Assembly: GCA_031772625.1 (NCBI GenBank)
Contig: CM062805.1
Location: 803,673,592-803,737,591 of the forward strand
DNA from: Pinus tabuliformis
Lineage: Eukaryota > Streptophyta > Pinopsida > Pinales > Pinaceae
Length of the DNA: 64,000 bases
Direction of reading: 5' to 3'
Shown here: positions 21,792-32,509 of the stretch, one piece after another
Position numbering within the stretch: the first letter of the stretch is position 1
Layout of the letters: each line of letters begins with the position of its first letter
Notes under the pieces: model-generated
The model's input: the letters and a program-made list of their open reading frames with translations, nothing else
Told to the model about the DNA's origin: nothing
The model's database searches: none
Made by a program: the position numbers and the translations under genes

Positions 21792-23954
21792 TTATTGTTG
21801 TCCTTCTTCAAATATGTACAGATTATTTGGAGTTCTTTTGCCTTTGATCATTGTTTTACCTGTATCAAGATCACGAACAAGACATCCATTTGATCTGAAT
21901 ATAACCTCGGTTCTTTGATCACACATCTGGCTGACACTTAGAAGATTATGCTTCAATCCATCAACATACAAAACATTTCCAGCCTTGACCTTTTCTTTTA
22001 ACTGAGCAATGCCTTTTCCTTTTATAGTTGCAGGAGTATCATTTCCAAAAGAGACTTTCTTTCCCTTTTCTAGAGTAGAATAAGACTCAAGTTTTTCTTT
22101 ATCACCTGTCATATGCTTCGAACATCCACTGTCAATGTACCATAGATTTTCCTGTCCCTCTGCATAAAATGCTATCCCACATCTTTCTATTTGAGGTTCC
22201 TTTATTCTCCATGTTTTGGTGCTTGAGGCTTGTTCCTTTTTTTGCTGAAACCTGCTCCTGCATTCAGAGTCTTCATGACCAAATTTATTGAAAATAGAAC
22301 ATTCAACTTCATTTTCAAGAACCGAAAAGTTGTTATAGGTCCTTTTTGTAATCCCTGTCATACTTCTTTGTTTTTGAGATTCCCTAGTCATGATCGTTTT
22401 ATATGCAACACATTGAGCTGCTTTGTGACCAAAGTTATGGCAAGAAAAGCATTGTCCATTGAAGAAACTTCTGCGGTTATCGAATCTACCAGCCAATTGA
22501 TTGTAATTTCTATTGTCATCTATTCTTGAACCAAATTGAGAAGATTTTACCTGTGGCTGGTTGTAGCTTTTGTTCACCCTTAAGATGGATTGCCCCTGAT
22601 AGTTTCTGTTTGTAATTCGTCCCTGCTTTACGTGATGATCTTCATTGTGCTTTTGCTCATTTCTTCTTGCTGCATCAAGATAACTTTTTGAGGTGGATGC
22701 TTGAGAAGTTTCTCCATTATAGCCCAGACCTGTCTTGTTTAGTGAAGACCGCTGCACATTGATAATCTCATCCAAAGTTTCAGATCCTTTGACAAACTTG
22801 AGATTAATAGCTTTTGTTTTCTTAATCTCTTTTCTAATACCAACAATTTCACCTTCTAATTTTTCAAGATGTTTTTCCTTTTCATCAATTTGAAATTGTA
22901 GAGTATCAATGATCATGTTCTTTTCTTCTATACATCTCTTGAGTCTAGTAATTTCATCATAAAGGTTATCCACATCTATAGCATCCATATAATCATCATC
23001 TTCAAATGCCATTAACAACTTATATTCATTACCTTGTTCATCTTCATCACTGTTTGATAGACCATCACTATCTTCATGAGTGTAGTAGCTTTTCTTATTT
23101 GCATTCTGTTTCTTGTTCCATCTAGCAGGTTCCTTTCCTTTATCCTTATAAGGACATTTTGCAGCATAATGACCTACTCTTCCACAAGAAAAGCATTTAA
23201 AAGGTAACTTACCTCTGAACCTTCCAGAACCCCTTTGAAGATTTCTGACAAAATTTGATTCTTCTTCCTCTTCTTCTGGGACGTGGCTCGCTTCATAATA
23301 ATCTCCTTTTCCTGATGCCTTGAAAGCAGCTTCTCTTCTATCTGATGGACCTCCCTTTCTCATTTCATAAGCAGTTAGAATTCCATGTAGCTGAGACATA
23401 GTAAGAATTCGTAGATTTTCCTTTTCTTCTATTGCAGATACTTTAGATTCAAACTTGGGGGACAATGATCTTAGAACCTTTTCAACCACAATAGCCTCTT
23501 TTATTTCTTCACCCAATTTTTTCATACAGTTAACAACCTCATCTACCCGAAGAAAATAGTTAGCCACACTTTCATCATTATACATTTTGAGAGTCTCATA
23601 CCGAATTCTGAGAGTTTGAAGTTTAGCACGCTTTACCTGTTCATCTCCTTCATAGCTCGTGACAATTTTGTCCCATATCTCTTTTGCGGATTTATAGTGC
23701 ATTACCTTCATGAATTCTAATTGAGATATACATCCTAATAGAGTACTGACTGCTTTCTCATTTGTTTCATACTTCTTTTTCTCGGCTGCATCTGTAGGAG
23801 TAGCTGAAGGAAAAGCGTAGCCTGTCTCTACGATGTCCCAAACTTCTGTACCAAGAGATTGAAGATAGGCAGTAACTCTTACCTTCCAATAATTGAAGTT
23901 TGTCCCATCAAAAACCGGTGGCCTGATTGATGCTTCTCTCTCGTAGTTGCTCAT
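21792..23954 (-). CDS. Gag and aspartic protease of copia element C
   Basis: An intact 720-residue frame starting at the first ATG after the PBS. Residues 10-200 form a UBN2-type copia gag domain (FDGTNFNYWKVRV; SAKEIWDKIVTSYEG). A CCHC zinc knuckle, CFSCGRVGHYAAKC, lies at 254-267; a Glu/Lys-rich probable coiled coil at 330-390; a second knuckle, CFSCHNFGHKAAQC, at 502-515; and a third, degenerate one near 552 in which one Cys is Phe. The protease site WYIDSGCSKHMTG is at 605-617, followed by the LKHNLLSVSQMCD segment. The frame ends at the integrase deletion. Gag would form the particle; three knuckles are more than usual for copia. Confidence 0.9.
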   Translation of the reverse strand: MSNYEREASIRPPVFDGTNFNYWKVRVTAYLQSLGTEVWDIVETGYAFPSATPTDAAEKKKYETNEKAVSTLLGCISQLEFMKVMHYKSAKEIWDKIVTSYEGDEQVKRAKLQTLRIRYETLKMYNDESVANYFLRVDEVVNCMKKLGEEIKEAIVVEKVLRSLSPKFESKVSAIEEKENLRILTMSQLHGILTAYEMRKGGPSDRREAAFKASGKGDYYEASHVPEEEEEESNFVRNLQRGSGRFRGKLPFKCFSCGRVGHYAAKCPYKDKGKEPARWNKKQNANKKSYYTHEDSDGLSNSDEDEQGNEYKLLMAFEDDDYMDAIDVDNLYDEITRLKRCIEEKNMIIDTLQFQIDEKEKHLEKLEGEIVGIRKEIKKTKAINLKFVKGSETLDEIINVQRSSLNKTGLGYNGETSQASTSKSYLDAARRNEQKHNEDHHVKQGRITNRNYQGQSILRVNKSYNQPQVKSSQFGSRIDDNRNYNQLAGRFDNRRSFFNGQCFSCHNFGHKAAQCVAYKTIMTRESQKQRSMTGITKRTYNNFSVLENEVECSIFNKFGHEDSECRSRFQQKKEQASSTKTWRIKEPQIERCGIAFYAEGQENLWYIDSGCSKHMTGDKEKLESYSTLEKGKKVSFGNDTPATIKGKGIAQLKEKVKAGNVLYVDGLKHNLLSVSQMCDQRTEVIFRSNGCLVRDLDTGKTMIKGKRTPNNLYIFEEGQQ

Positions 23955-23999
23955 GATGAACGATCTACCTTCAAGCGATCAAGCTTCTCTGAAGGACCT

Positions 24000-24011
24000 G
24001 CTCTGATACCA
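24000..24011 (-). other. Primer-binding site of C (tRNA-iMet)
   Basis: TGGTATCAGAGC on the minus strand is a perfect match to the canonical initiator-tRNA PBS and lies two bases from the 5' LTR. Confidence 0.92.
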
Positions 24012-24021
24012 ATTGTTGGAA

Positions 24022-24054
24022 ATAATACTGAGAGGGGGGGTGAATCAGTATTAT
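24022..24054 (-). other. Perfect 10-bp hairpin at the U5 end of the C LTR
   Basis: ATAATACTGA (24022-24031) pairs with TCAGTATTAT (24045-24054) around a 13-base loop containing a G run. It lies 8 bp from the LTR terminus and about 20 bp from the PBS, and is kept in the other LTR at 18099-18131. Confidence 0.75.
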
Positions 24055-25139
24055 CTAATTCTTTTAATAAATATTCTTTATTTGTTCTTTGAATTATTTT
24101 TGCATGTCAGTACCATAAAATAATGAGCATGAACAAAATAAAACAGATAGTCACACCAAAGAACACAAGATGTAAGGTGGAAACCCAATGTGGGTGAAAA
24201 CCACCTGCTGCAATATGTCTCTATCTTCTTTCAAATTAGAAACTCCTTTTATAATGGTTTTGTACTGGTGCAGTCCTTTACCAGTACGCAGGCTGCAACC
24301 TGCAGAGAGCTACAACTCTCTCTCTCGTTTTCCAGTCTCTCCTGGAAGGGAGCTGCAACCCCCTACTTCTTTTCTTACAAGGACCAATTTTCATAAATTT
24401 TCAAACTGGATCCATAAGCATCAAATGATCATCAAGTATAAGAGAATCACCCAGTCAACTGTAGTAACCAAATCAACAATAATAGGACCAAACCCAGAAC
24501 ACAACAATGATAAACAAAGATTTTAAGAGAAGTAAGCACCCTGCTCAGCTGCTCGCCTGCTTACGTAAGCACCCTGCTCAACTGCTTGCCTACTTACAGT
24601 ACTCACCCTGCTCAACTGCTCGCCTGCTTACGTACGCACCCTGCTCAACTGCTCACCTGCGTACCTCGCTCTGAGTCCATTGAACTGCCTGCGGACCTCC
24701 GCACCTGCAACCCTTCTGTGCCTGCGTACCGGCGCACCTGCAACCCTTCTGTGCCTGCGTACCGGCGCACCTGAAACCCTTCTGTGCCTGCGTACAGGCG
24801 CACCTGCAACCCTTCTGTGCATGCGTACCAGCGCACCTGCAACCCTTCTGTGCCTGCGTACCGACGCACCTGAAACCCTTCTGTGCCTGCGTACCGGTGC
24901 ACCTGAAACGCTTCGTTCCTGCGTATGTACGCACTTTTCTTTCACTGTACCTGCGTACCTTTGGGCATAGATGATTTCAAGACTTCATAAATAACCCAGA
25001 CAGTCATATCTACAGATCTGAACATGCGCCGAAGAGATCTCGGTCCATCAGTAGATTCGCCTTATTTAGATCTAGACCAGATCTAGCCCTCATAAGATAT
25101 TCAACCAAAAACTTGCTCAACCCAAATGATCTCCTTTGG

Positions 25140-25147
25140 TTTATATA
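25140..25147 (-). promoter_or_regulatory. TATA box of the C 5' LTR
   Basis: TATATAAA on the minus strand, about 355 bp into the LTR and repeated at 19217-19224. It would drive transcription of C leftward. Confidence 0.55.
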
Positions 25148-25507
25148 GGAAAGCTCTTCCTTAAATCATGGATCAATACCACGAGCCGACACCATAATAA
25201 CACAATATCGTCGGCTAAATGCCAAGAGTAAAACATAAGAAAACCCCACATGTGAATTTCTTTGCCTTGAAATGTGTGCACTGGGGGTACGCACCTCCTG
25301 AACGAGATAACTGCGGGTATGTATGCACTTTATGTAACACTGACCTGTGTGTACGCACCTTATGCAAGGTGTACCTGCGTACCCCTTATTTTCTTCAATA
25401 TTTGCTAGCTGATCATCAATCTCTGCTGCTGACTTGAAGTACTGTGATCTATCACCTGAATGGGGTGCCATCAAGGACAACACTTTAGCCATAATGCCAA
25501 CACACAG

Positions 25508-25867
25508 AACAATACCTGCGTTGGGCCAGAGACGAGACTTTTCTTGGGTTCCGGGTCACAATTTGCAGTTCAGTTCATGGGTTTTGGCCGAGAAAATGGT
25601 AATCAGTAATGCAACAATCGAGGGTAGATCTAAGGAGGTTCTAAGAGCTACCACAAGGGGCAATCAGAGAGTTTGTGAATCAGTTGTTTAAGTCATAAAC
25701 AAATCCCGAAGATTGACTGAAGCGACATTTATCTACTTTGCATTTGCATAGCAAATGCAATTCGAAAGCTACCTGGCTCGACTCCAGACTCCGTCTGTAA
25801 GTTTATAAAATAGACAACAAGGAAGATAAAAAAACAAACTAATTCGTTCCCAGTGGAGTCGCCATTT
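25508..25867 (-). other. Start of the B leader with tRNA-Arg primer-binding site
   Basis: TGGCGACTCCACTGGGAA on the minus strand (25847-25864) lies three bases from the 5' LTR of B. Plant tRNA-Arg(ACG) ends in ...CCCCAGCGGAGTCGCCA, so the match is 16 of 18, with one CpG-type change. The rest is untranslated leader. Confidence 0.75.
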
Positions 25868-26905
25868 TGTTACAGGGAAAAGTGTCTACACAGAACTACT
25901 TATCCCACTAAGGTGTGGCATCTACCTTAGAAACAAACAAAGTAAAGCTACTTTCGTTTTTCCTTTATGAAATATAGATGAGAGAAGAACAAAGAAGACC
26001 AACCTCTGCCTTGCGCTGATCTTCTAGTTTGATTCCTCTCTCTCTTGATAGTCTTTCGCTACTTGCTCCCTTGTACGCCCAGCTTCACAGAGTACCTGTA
26101 AGATCACAGTAGCATAGCACTATACAAGAACATGGATCTATAATCATAAACAATCTGGGATCAGATGTAAATTGACGATACAAATGCATAAAATATAAAT
26201 GACACAAGAGTATGGAGGAAAACTTGAATAGCTTTTATTGATAAACAAGAAAGATCCAAGGGAGTTACAACCAATTGTTCTGACCCAGCATCATCCTCTC
26301 AGGAAGTAAGCCCCTCTTCACCTCATACAAAGCTTAGATCACCCAACACTCTGATGTTGTCTCAAGAAACCAATAGCAATTCCTTACACTATGCAAAATT
26401 CCAGCCTCTGGATCTCTGTGATGAGGGATCCATATATAGATATCTGTAAGGGAAATGAGTCAGCTTGTGATTTGATTAGTGTCTTCCCTCTGATAGTTCT
26501 TGCTTCCACTTGGAGATTGATGATCTCTTACTCATCCTTGGTCGAATTTAGAGAGGCAAGTATCACAGGAGAAGTTTCTAGAAGATTCCATGCCTCTCCA
26601 CCTCGCGGAATGACACTGCCATTTATCACTTCTCACCCATCGCACCCCATAGAAGGGCTTTTTGAAATGCAACACACCCACACTGTGTATTTAGGTGAGA
26701 TGCAACGCACTTTACCTATGAAGCAGCTGAAATGATCCTGTTTTGACCAGTTCTGAGCAATTTTTCATGGAGAACTTCTGGGAGAAGCTGTAATCAGTTG
26801 ACCTTCTTCCTTTAGGGGTTAGAACAACACTTTTAGGGACTTAGGAGCCCTTGGTTTATGGACATTTCATGCTTGGGGTTGTAGTGCCCAAAAATGTCTA
26901 TAACA
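25868..26905 (-). repeat. 5' LTR of B
   Basis: It starts TGTTACAGGG and ends TATAACA (plus strand), has the same length as 11642-12679, and is followed directly by the TSD AAGGG. Confidence 0.9.
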
Positions 26906-27228
26906 AAGGGAAGGGGCATGTTAGGTCCCTATAATACTAGTGATTCCCCCATTACTATTGTCATGGTAGCCCTTATTGTTATTGTTGTGCCCCTACTGTC
27001 CCCATATTATTATTATTGTGCCCCATAAAAGCCTAGTATTGTTATTGTTGGGCCCTTATATTATTATTTTTATGTCGGCTTTGATTATATTATGACCCCT
27101 TAGACTCCTATATATAGAAAGGAGTTTTTTTCATTTGTGTAATGTAAAGGAGGTTGCCCCCTCGAAGAGTCTGATTTCTAAGGCATTGATCTTTATTTTC
27201 TATCTTTTTGTGAGCTGGTTTCATAACA
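26906..27228 (+). repeat. Polypurine tract and 3' LTR of A
   Basis: AAGGGAAGGGGCA (26906-26918) is the A PPT plus B TSD; the 310-bp LTR (26919-27228) begins TGTTAGG and ends CATAACA, with TATATATA at 27109-27116. The TSD AACAC follows at 27229-27233. Confidence 0.9.
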
Positions 27229-27233
27229 AACAC

Positions 27234-27391
27234 ACTATACCTATGCTTCCAAATGTAAAACCAATTCAACAAAAACTTAGGAAGATTCACCTTAATCTAG
27301 AATCTCAAATTAAGACCAAGTTAAATAAGCTACTCAAAGCAAAAATCATTTTCCTGGTCATACATTCCAAGTGGGTTTCGAATCTTGTTCT
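27234..27391 (+). pseudogene. RT segment of element O between A and D
   Basis: About 52 residues continue the O RT frame after A: a VKPIQQKLRKIH segment, a Leu/Lys-rich helix (TKLNKLLKAKIIF) and KWVSNLVLV. It belongs to the fingers of the polymerase. It is cut at 27391 by D and continues at 40910. Confidence 0.8.
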
Positions 27392-29467
27392 TGTTGGTCA
27401 TTACAATTGTCCCTCATTTGACCCTATTTTTATCCTAACCATGCTACTTAAGCCCTTTGTTTCACAATTAATACCTCACCTTTACACATGATTCCTGGTC
27501 TTTTCATGATTTTATTAAAAGTATGGGTTATATAGGCTTATTAGTTATTTAAAAGGTTAAATGGGCTCATATATATTTTGTAACTCATCTATTTATGCTT
27601 CCTTAAAGCATGGTAAGTCAAGTCATTAATTGGAACTAGAGTTTGGTTGGTGCAAGAATTGAAGGTTCTCGTACCATCCGCCCATTCCTGTACCGAGATG
27701 ACAGCCAACAGATTTATTTGGATTTACCTCCAAAAATATCGCATCTGTTGAATGAATGGTGTGCGTCTCTCGTCAAATTTCATTCCATTTTCTGCAATGG
27801 GGCTTGGAGCATTACAGGAAGTTCCAAAGATGGAGGCTGGTCTCGCTAGTGTATGTTTTTATTAAGCTTTCGATACAGCCAAGAGCCGAGTATTGTGTAT
27901 AAAATGTGGTTTTAGAATAGGATTAAGGGAGCGATACTTTCAAATTTTTTAAACTCTGTTATAAGATTTTGTAATTTTGTATCACCCTGTCCCTCTGGGC
28001 TGGATCCGTATTTTATGATGTAACTTTGTTAAAGACTTTGGGATAATAGAAGGAGTTGATGCCAATTTTATTTATTTCATATTCTTGGTACATGTCATGT
28101 TTCCTTCACGCATTTGATTTAAAAAAAAATTGTGAAGGGAAACGAGCTAGTGGGCTAAGGGCCCAGCCAACCTAGCTTGTTCTCCCTGTATTTCGCAATG
28201 TGTTAAGTTCAGTCATGCTGGTGTAAGCAAAACAACCTTGTTTTCTATTTGTTTGAGTTGTAGTTTAATGAAATTCTTGCGACTGTGTACATGCATCTCA
28301 GATCTGAGGAACTCATGGTGGGAGTGTGTTTAGATTGATTTCATTTACAACATTCAGTCTTTGCTTTTAAAAAGCATCACATGATTGTTTCCTTTTTTGT
28401 TTGAGAGAATTTTATTTCCTGAGATATTTACAAGAAACAAAGTTGGGTTCTGCATTTTACATTCAGTTTCGTTTATTTATTTTCATGAAATCGTACCCTT
28501 GTTTAAATGAAAACTTTGGTTACATATTAAATAACTCTGGTATAACAATTTGAAGGTGAACGATTACTCTGTTAATAAAAGAACAAAACATTTATGATTA
28601 GGAGATCGATCATAGTTTTTCATCTGAGTTTAATACTTTATGGTGAAAATATGTTTCTTTAAAAGTAGAGCATGATCATTGATGTGACAGATATTTAACA
28701 AGGTTAGAGTTATCTTTTGGATTGGCACTTACATTGTTTGCACAATAATATTTTCTTTTGCTACAGCAAGGAATTCTTTTAGTCTTCATAGTTTTTTATG
28801 TTAATGCTTGTTTGATTGAAGAACTTCTTTTCTCATTACTCAAGTGTGATTTCCTTTTCCCGTTCTATTCATTTCCAGTTGATTAATTGTAACATATGCA
28901 TGCATGAAGTAAATGGTGATTGACAAAAAATCTGCTTCGATACAGGAACTGTGAATTCCTTAGTACAGGAACAGTAAAATCTGGTACAGGAACATAGTGT
29001 CAAGTACAGGAATTCCGAACCCTAGTACCCAAATAGAATAACTCTGTGCATGAATTAAATCCATTTCTGGTTCAGGAGTGGGTCAAATTTAAAGAGAAGT
29101 AGATCTATTAAAAGTTAAAATCGTACTTTATGTTTCTTAAGAATTGAAGTTCAATCACAGGAACATATTCTTTTATCTTTTCCAGATCTTTCCGAATTGA
29201 TTATGAATCTTGTTTAATTTCTTTCTGTCAAAGTTTGGTGAGTATTCTTTTTAATTGATTCTAATACCAGAGTGTCTCAGTGTTATTTGCTGAAAGGTTC
29301 CCATTTCTTTGTTTTGAAACTTCACTAGAAGTATAGAAGTAGGGTTAATAGAAGTTGGAACCGGTACTCTTTGGCATTTTCTGTGCCACACCTCAAAACT
29401 TATGTAGCCCTAGTTTGACAATTAAGTGTTGAAGGAGTTTTTTGAATTACAACTCTGACACCCAACA
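27392..29467 (+). repeat. 5' LTR of D
   Basis: It matches 38839-40904 with frequent substitutions. Near 28943-29020 it holds a cluster of TACAGGAAC-like words. A short ORF at 27643-27849 corresponds to a longer ORF (39018-39350) in the other LTR. Confidence 0.88.
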
Positions 29468-29879
29468 TTTTAGCGTCATTGTCGAGGAGGCGTTAAAAGA
29501 TTTGGTAAGATATTTTTTATTTTTTCTGCAATAGGGGTAATTCTTCTTTTATTTTTTATGCAGTGTGCTTCTATTGCTTGAAGGGTGTTATTTTGATTTC
29601 TGCATGTGTTGTTTCTTTTATCTGTAACATTTAATTGAAGTTTTTTTCAACGAATTTTTTTAGTTGGTTATTCTTTCTGTTTGATTTATTTTAAAATGTA
29701 TGACTAAAAAGGGTAGGGGTCCGAAGCCCAATAGGGGCCGAAGAGATACTGATAAATCTAAAAAAATTTCTCATATCGGGTCTTCCCTTATAGGCATAAA
29801 TTCCAAATAAACACGGATCCATCATGCAGGAACTGTTTACTTGGACTCTGGAAACAGTAGTTGAGGGTTAACACAATCG
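29468..29879 (+). other. PBS and leader of D
   Basis: TAGCGTCATTGTCGAGGA (29471-29488) resembles TGGCGCCGTTGCCGGGGA, the tRNA-Asp-type PBS of Athila-like elements, with only C-to-T and G-to-A changes. The rest is leader; near 29700 a KKGRGPKPNRGRR-like basic stretch may mark the start of gag. Confidence 0.6.
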
Positions 29880-31580
29880 ATGAAGGGAAAGAAGGAAGCT
29901 ATTGTAATTCAAAAGACTAACTTAAGCCATAGTGGACCTTCTCATTTTTTTGAGAGTGGTCCGATTGAAGGTACAAAAATGGCAAATCACGAGGACCATG
30001 TTGAGGGGACTGGTAAGAATCAACTAAATGAGAAACAATCCACCTTTGGGTTTCCAATTGTGGACCCAGAAGTAGTTGTACAAATGAAGAACATTCGGCC
30101 ATCTTCTCTTCCTCATTTTCATGGTAAGGTACACAAGGATCCAGATTCTTTTATTTGAATTTGACATATTGTGTAGAAGTTATGATTACTCTACAGATGC
30201 CCAAAAGTTAAAACTATTCCCTGCAACTCTCAAGGATTCAACTTTGTGCTAGTTTATAGGATTAGGAGGGAATACTATAGCTTCTTGGGAACAGACCAAG
30301 AGAGTATTTTTTACCAAATATCAGGAATATTTCAAAATTAGATAAATGCAAGATGAAATCTTCATTACTGTGCAAAGTGATGAAGATACTTTGGAAGATT
30401 ATCTAGAAAGGTTCCTATATATCCTCCAAAGGTCAAAACATAAATTTGATCCAAGTACTATTAGAACCTTGTTCTTATGTGGGCTTACTGATGATGCTAG
30501 AAATAATATGAATTTATTAGGACAAGGGGATATTTCTCAAAATACTTTTGATCAGATTTGTGACTTGTGCAGGAAGCTCTCATGGAATCAATCTAGATCT
30601 GGTAGAGGAGTTCGAAGTAGAAATAATAAACTTGGATCTACATATGCTATGATTATTGGTTTGGAAAATAAAATGGACAATATGAAAATTTAAATTATGA
30701 ATATTGTTAGTAAACAAATAGACTCTTTGAAATTTTAGAAAAAGTTGGTAGAGGAACAATATTTATTGTCTATTTATTGTCCAAATTGTTAGAAAAATCA
30801 TATTTTAAGAGAATGTCTTACAGATGTCAAAAGTGCTAATAAATGTGTTATTTGTACAGGGAAACATCCTACCAATGAATGCCCTTATATACCAAGACTG
30901 AAAGCGTCTTTTGAAGGAGAGCATCCTGAACCTGAGCCACTACATACTATGGCAGCACGGAAATCTTGGCCTCGGGTAGGTACAGGTATGATCCCTGAAC
31001 ATGCACCGCATTTTTTTGGTTATAATGCACCTTCATATTCCTATCATAATGAAAATCACTCTAAACCTTCATAGCATGGGAATCACTTTCAGTATGGACA
31101 ACCTCCTCAACCTTGGCAAAAAGGATGGATGGGATAATCCCATCCTCATTATTCATATCCTGCACCTATGCAATCATATCCTACTACATATACACCTTAT
31201 CCAATGTCACAACCTTCATTACCAGCCTTACCACAGTAGAGTCAACCTATGCCACCATTGCCATTACCACCACCTTTTCGACCACCCCAACTGCCTTCTC
31301 AACCAGTACCAAACCCTAATAATAAAGTGGTACAATTGATCCATTCCATTGGACCACTCCCTTCTCCCATTTATCAGACCATGCCAGTTGGAGTTAATGA
31401 TCTTCAACTGAGATCGGGAAGGGTAGTAAAACCAAAAAAACAAAAACAACCTATGGTGATTATCAAGGAGAAAAGTGAGGAGGAAACTCCTGATCATTCG
31501 AAAGGATATGTCACCATTCGACCCATTCCCACACATTTAGAGCCTTTACCATCTTCTTCAAACCGGCCTCCCTATCCATA
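29880..31580 (+). pseudogene. gag of element D
   Basis: Open pieces at 29880-30158, 30346-30693 and 31249-31581 belong to one gag. The middle piece carries the capsid end (DEDTLEDYLERFLYILQRSK, FLCGLTDDARN). Around 30785-30890 there are two Cys/His boxes, CPNC...C (broken by a TAG) and CVICTGKHPTNEC. A Pro/Gln/Tyr-rich tail and a basic QLRSGRVVKPKKQKQ segment follow. Several stops (for example at 30156, 30691 and 31072) inactivate it. Confidence 0.75.
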
Positions 31581-31779
31581 GAGGCTAGTTGTGGAGAAAG
31601 ATGACCCCACTCCTCAGTCTAGTCTGGCTTCTGAGCTTAGGAATATTTTTATAAAGGTTCCTCCACTTTAGGCTATTAAATAAATCCCCATATGTACAAA
31701 GATCATTAAGGAACTCTGTCTTAAAATCCAGGAAGGAAGACAGTAGAACGTTAAACCATTCAGTTCATTGGAAGAGAAG

Positions 31780-32240
31780 TCAAGTTAATGACAGGATGTG
31801 TGCAATTGGAAAAATATACTGATCCTAGAAACCTCGTTGTTTCTGTTCAGATAGGTGATATCCTTGTCCCCATTGTGTTAATACACCTAGGGTAAACCAT
31901 TAATGTTATGACTAAGCAAACCATGGATCAAGTTGGGTTGGTTCACATTCGTCTTACCCCTGTTGTGCTAGAACTTGCAGATAGATCCAAAATCAAGCCA
32001 TAAGGTGTGTTAGATGATGTGGTTGTTTTGATTGATTCTTGGGAATACCCCATGGATTTTATTGTGGTTCAGCCAAAGAATCTTATTGGATGGCATCCCT
32101 TGATTTTGGGATGACCGTTTCTTTCCACAACAAATGCTTATATTGGGTGCCGCTATGGTGATATGTATATTTCCCATGGAGATGTTAGGAAGAAAGTCAC
32201 CTTGTATCCACCTACTAGATCTATCTAGGAGCTTCAAGAT
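31780..32240 (+). pseudogene. Aspartic protease region of element D
   Basis: A heavily broken region with QIGDILVPIVLIHLG followed by a stop and INVMTKQTM. In Athila-like proteases the active site is D-L-G-A; here Asp has become His and Ala a stop codon. Further stops occur near 32002 and 32110. The assignment rests on position and these flanking residues. Confidence 0.6.
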
Positions 32241-32509
32241 ACCTTATGGCTAGACTATGACAGTAGTGATGAGGAGACTCGATTTGTTTCTTTGATTCAC
32301 CATCATACCGAGTCAACCCAAGAGGGTGAGATACGGGATTTCTTGAATAATCTAGACACAATGCCAAATTTTGATTCACTTCATTAGATCTTTAGTCTAG
32401 ATTTTCAAGAAAGTTACAATTCTCAACCTTCTTCATCACAAAGTCTAGCAACACCTACCTGTACTCTCGAATCCAAAACCACTCTTGTTGAGATTAGTCC
32501 AAGAAAATA

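Larger units (their letters stand above)
18091..25502 (-). mobile_element. Element C: Ty1/copia retrotransposon lacking integrase core, inserted in B
   Basis: C has two 1489-bp LTRs (18091-19579 and 24014-25502), a perfect TSD, CACAG (18086-18090 and 25503-25507), a tRNA-iMet PBS at 24000-24011 and a PPT at 19580-19592. The 4.4-kb interior encodes gag-protease (720 residues) and RT-RNase H (539 residues) in the copia order, separated by a short integrase C-terminal remnant. The LTRs differ at roughly 2% of positions by eye, the lowest in the window, and both long frames are open. It inserted recently, presumably with integrase supplied in trans or lost after insertion. Confidence 0.92.
24014..25502 (-). 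repeat. 5' LTR of C
   Basis: It starts TGTTGGAAAT and ends GCCAACA on the plus strand. It holds the promoter, the 33-bp minisatellite (about 24532-24925) and the U5 hairpin at its PBS-proximal end. Confidence 0.92.
11642..26905 (-). mobile_element. Element B: Tat/Ogre-like element without visible pol, inserted in A
   Basis: B has two 1038-bp LTRs (11642-12679 and 25868-26905) and a perfect TSD, AAGGG (11637-11641 and 26906-26910). The PBS reads TGGCGACTCCACTGGGAA on the minus strand, complementary to a plant tRNA-Arg apart from one or two transitions; tRNA-Arg priming is known from Ogre/Tat elements. A PPT lies at 12680-12692. Without C it is 7.85 kb. The interior holds a gag nucleocapsid remnant and a protease but no RT, RNase H or integrase that I can see, so it would depend on proteins from elsewhere. 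The LTRs differ at roughly 3-4% of positions by eye. Confidence 0.85.
6141..27228 (+). mobile_element. Element A: short-LTR Ty3/gypsy chromovirus, inserted in O
   Basis: A is bounded by LTRs of 334 bp (6141-6474) and 310 bp (26919-27228) and by a perfect 5-bp TSD, AACAC, at 6136-6140 and 27229-27233. Without B it is about 5.8 kb. The order is PBS for tRNA-iMet, gag with zinc knuckle, protease, RT, RNase H, integrase, chromodomain, PPT. Short LTRs, small size and a C-terminal chromodomain fit the Reina-like chromoviruses, although the lineage is inferred. The left LTR starts TATTAGG where TGTTAGG is expected. Frameshifts, stops and lost catalytic residues show it is inactive. Confidence 0.9.

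Noticed and set aside
22230..22529. Plus-strand ORFs within the copia gag (also 21106-21405 and 21435-21893)
   Set aside because: They are antisense to clear gag and RT coding sequence.
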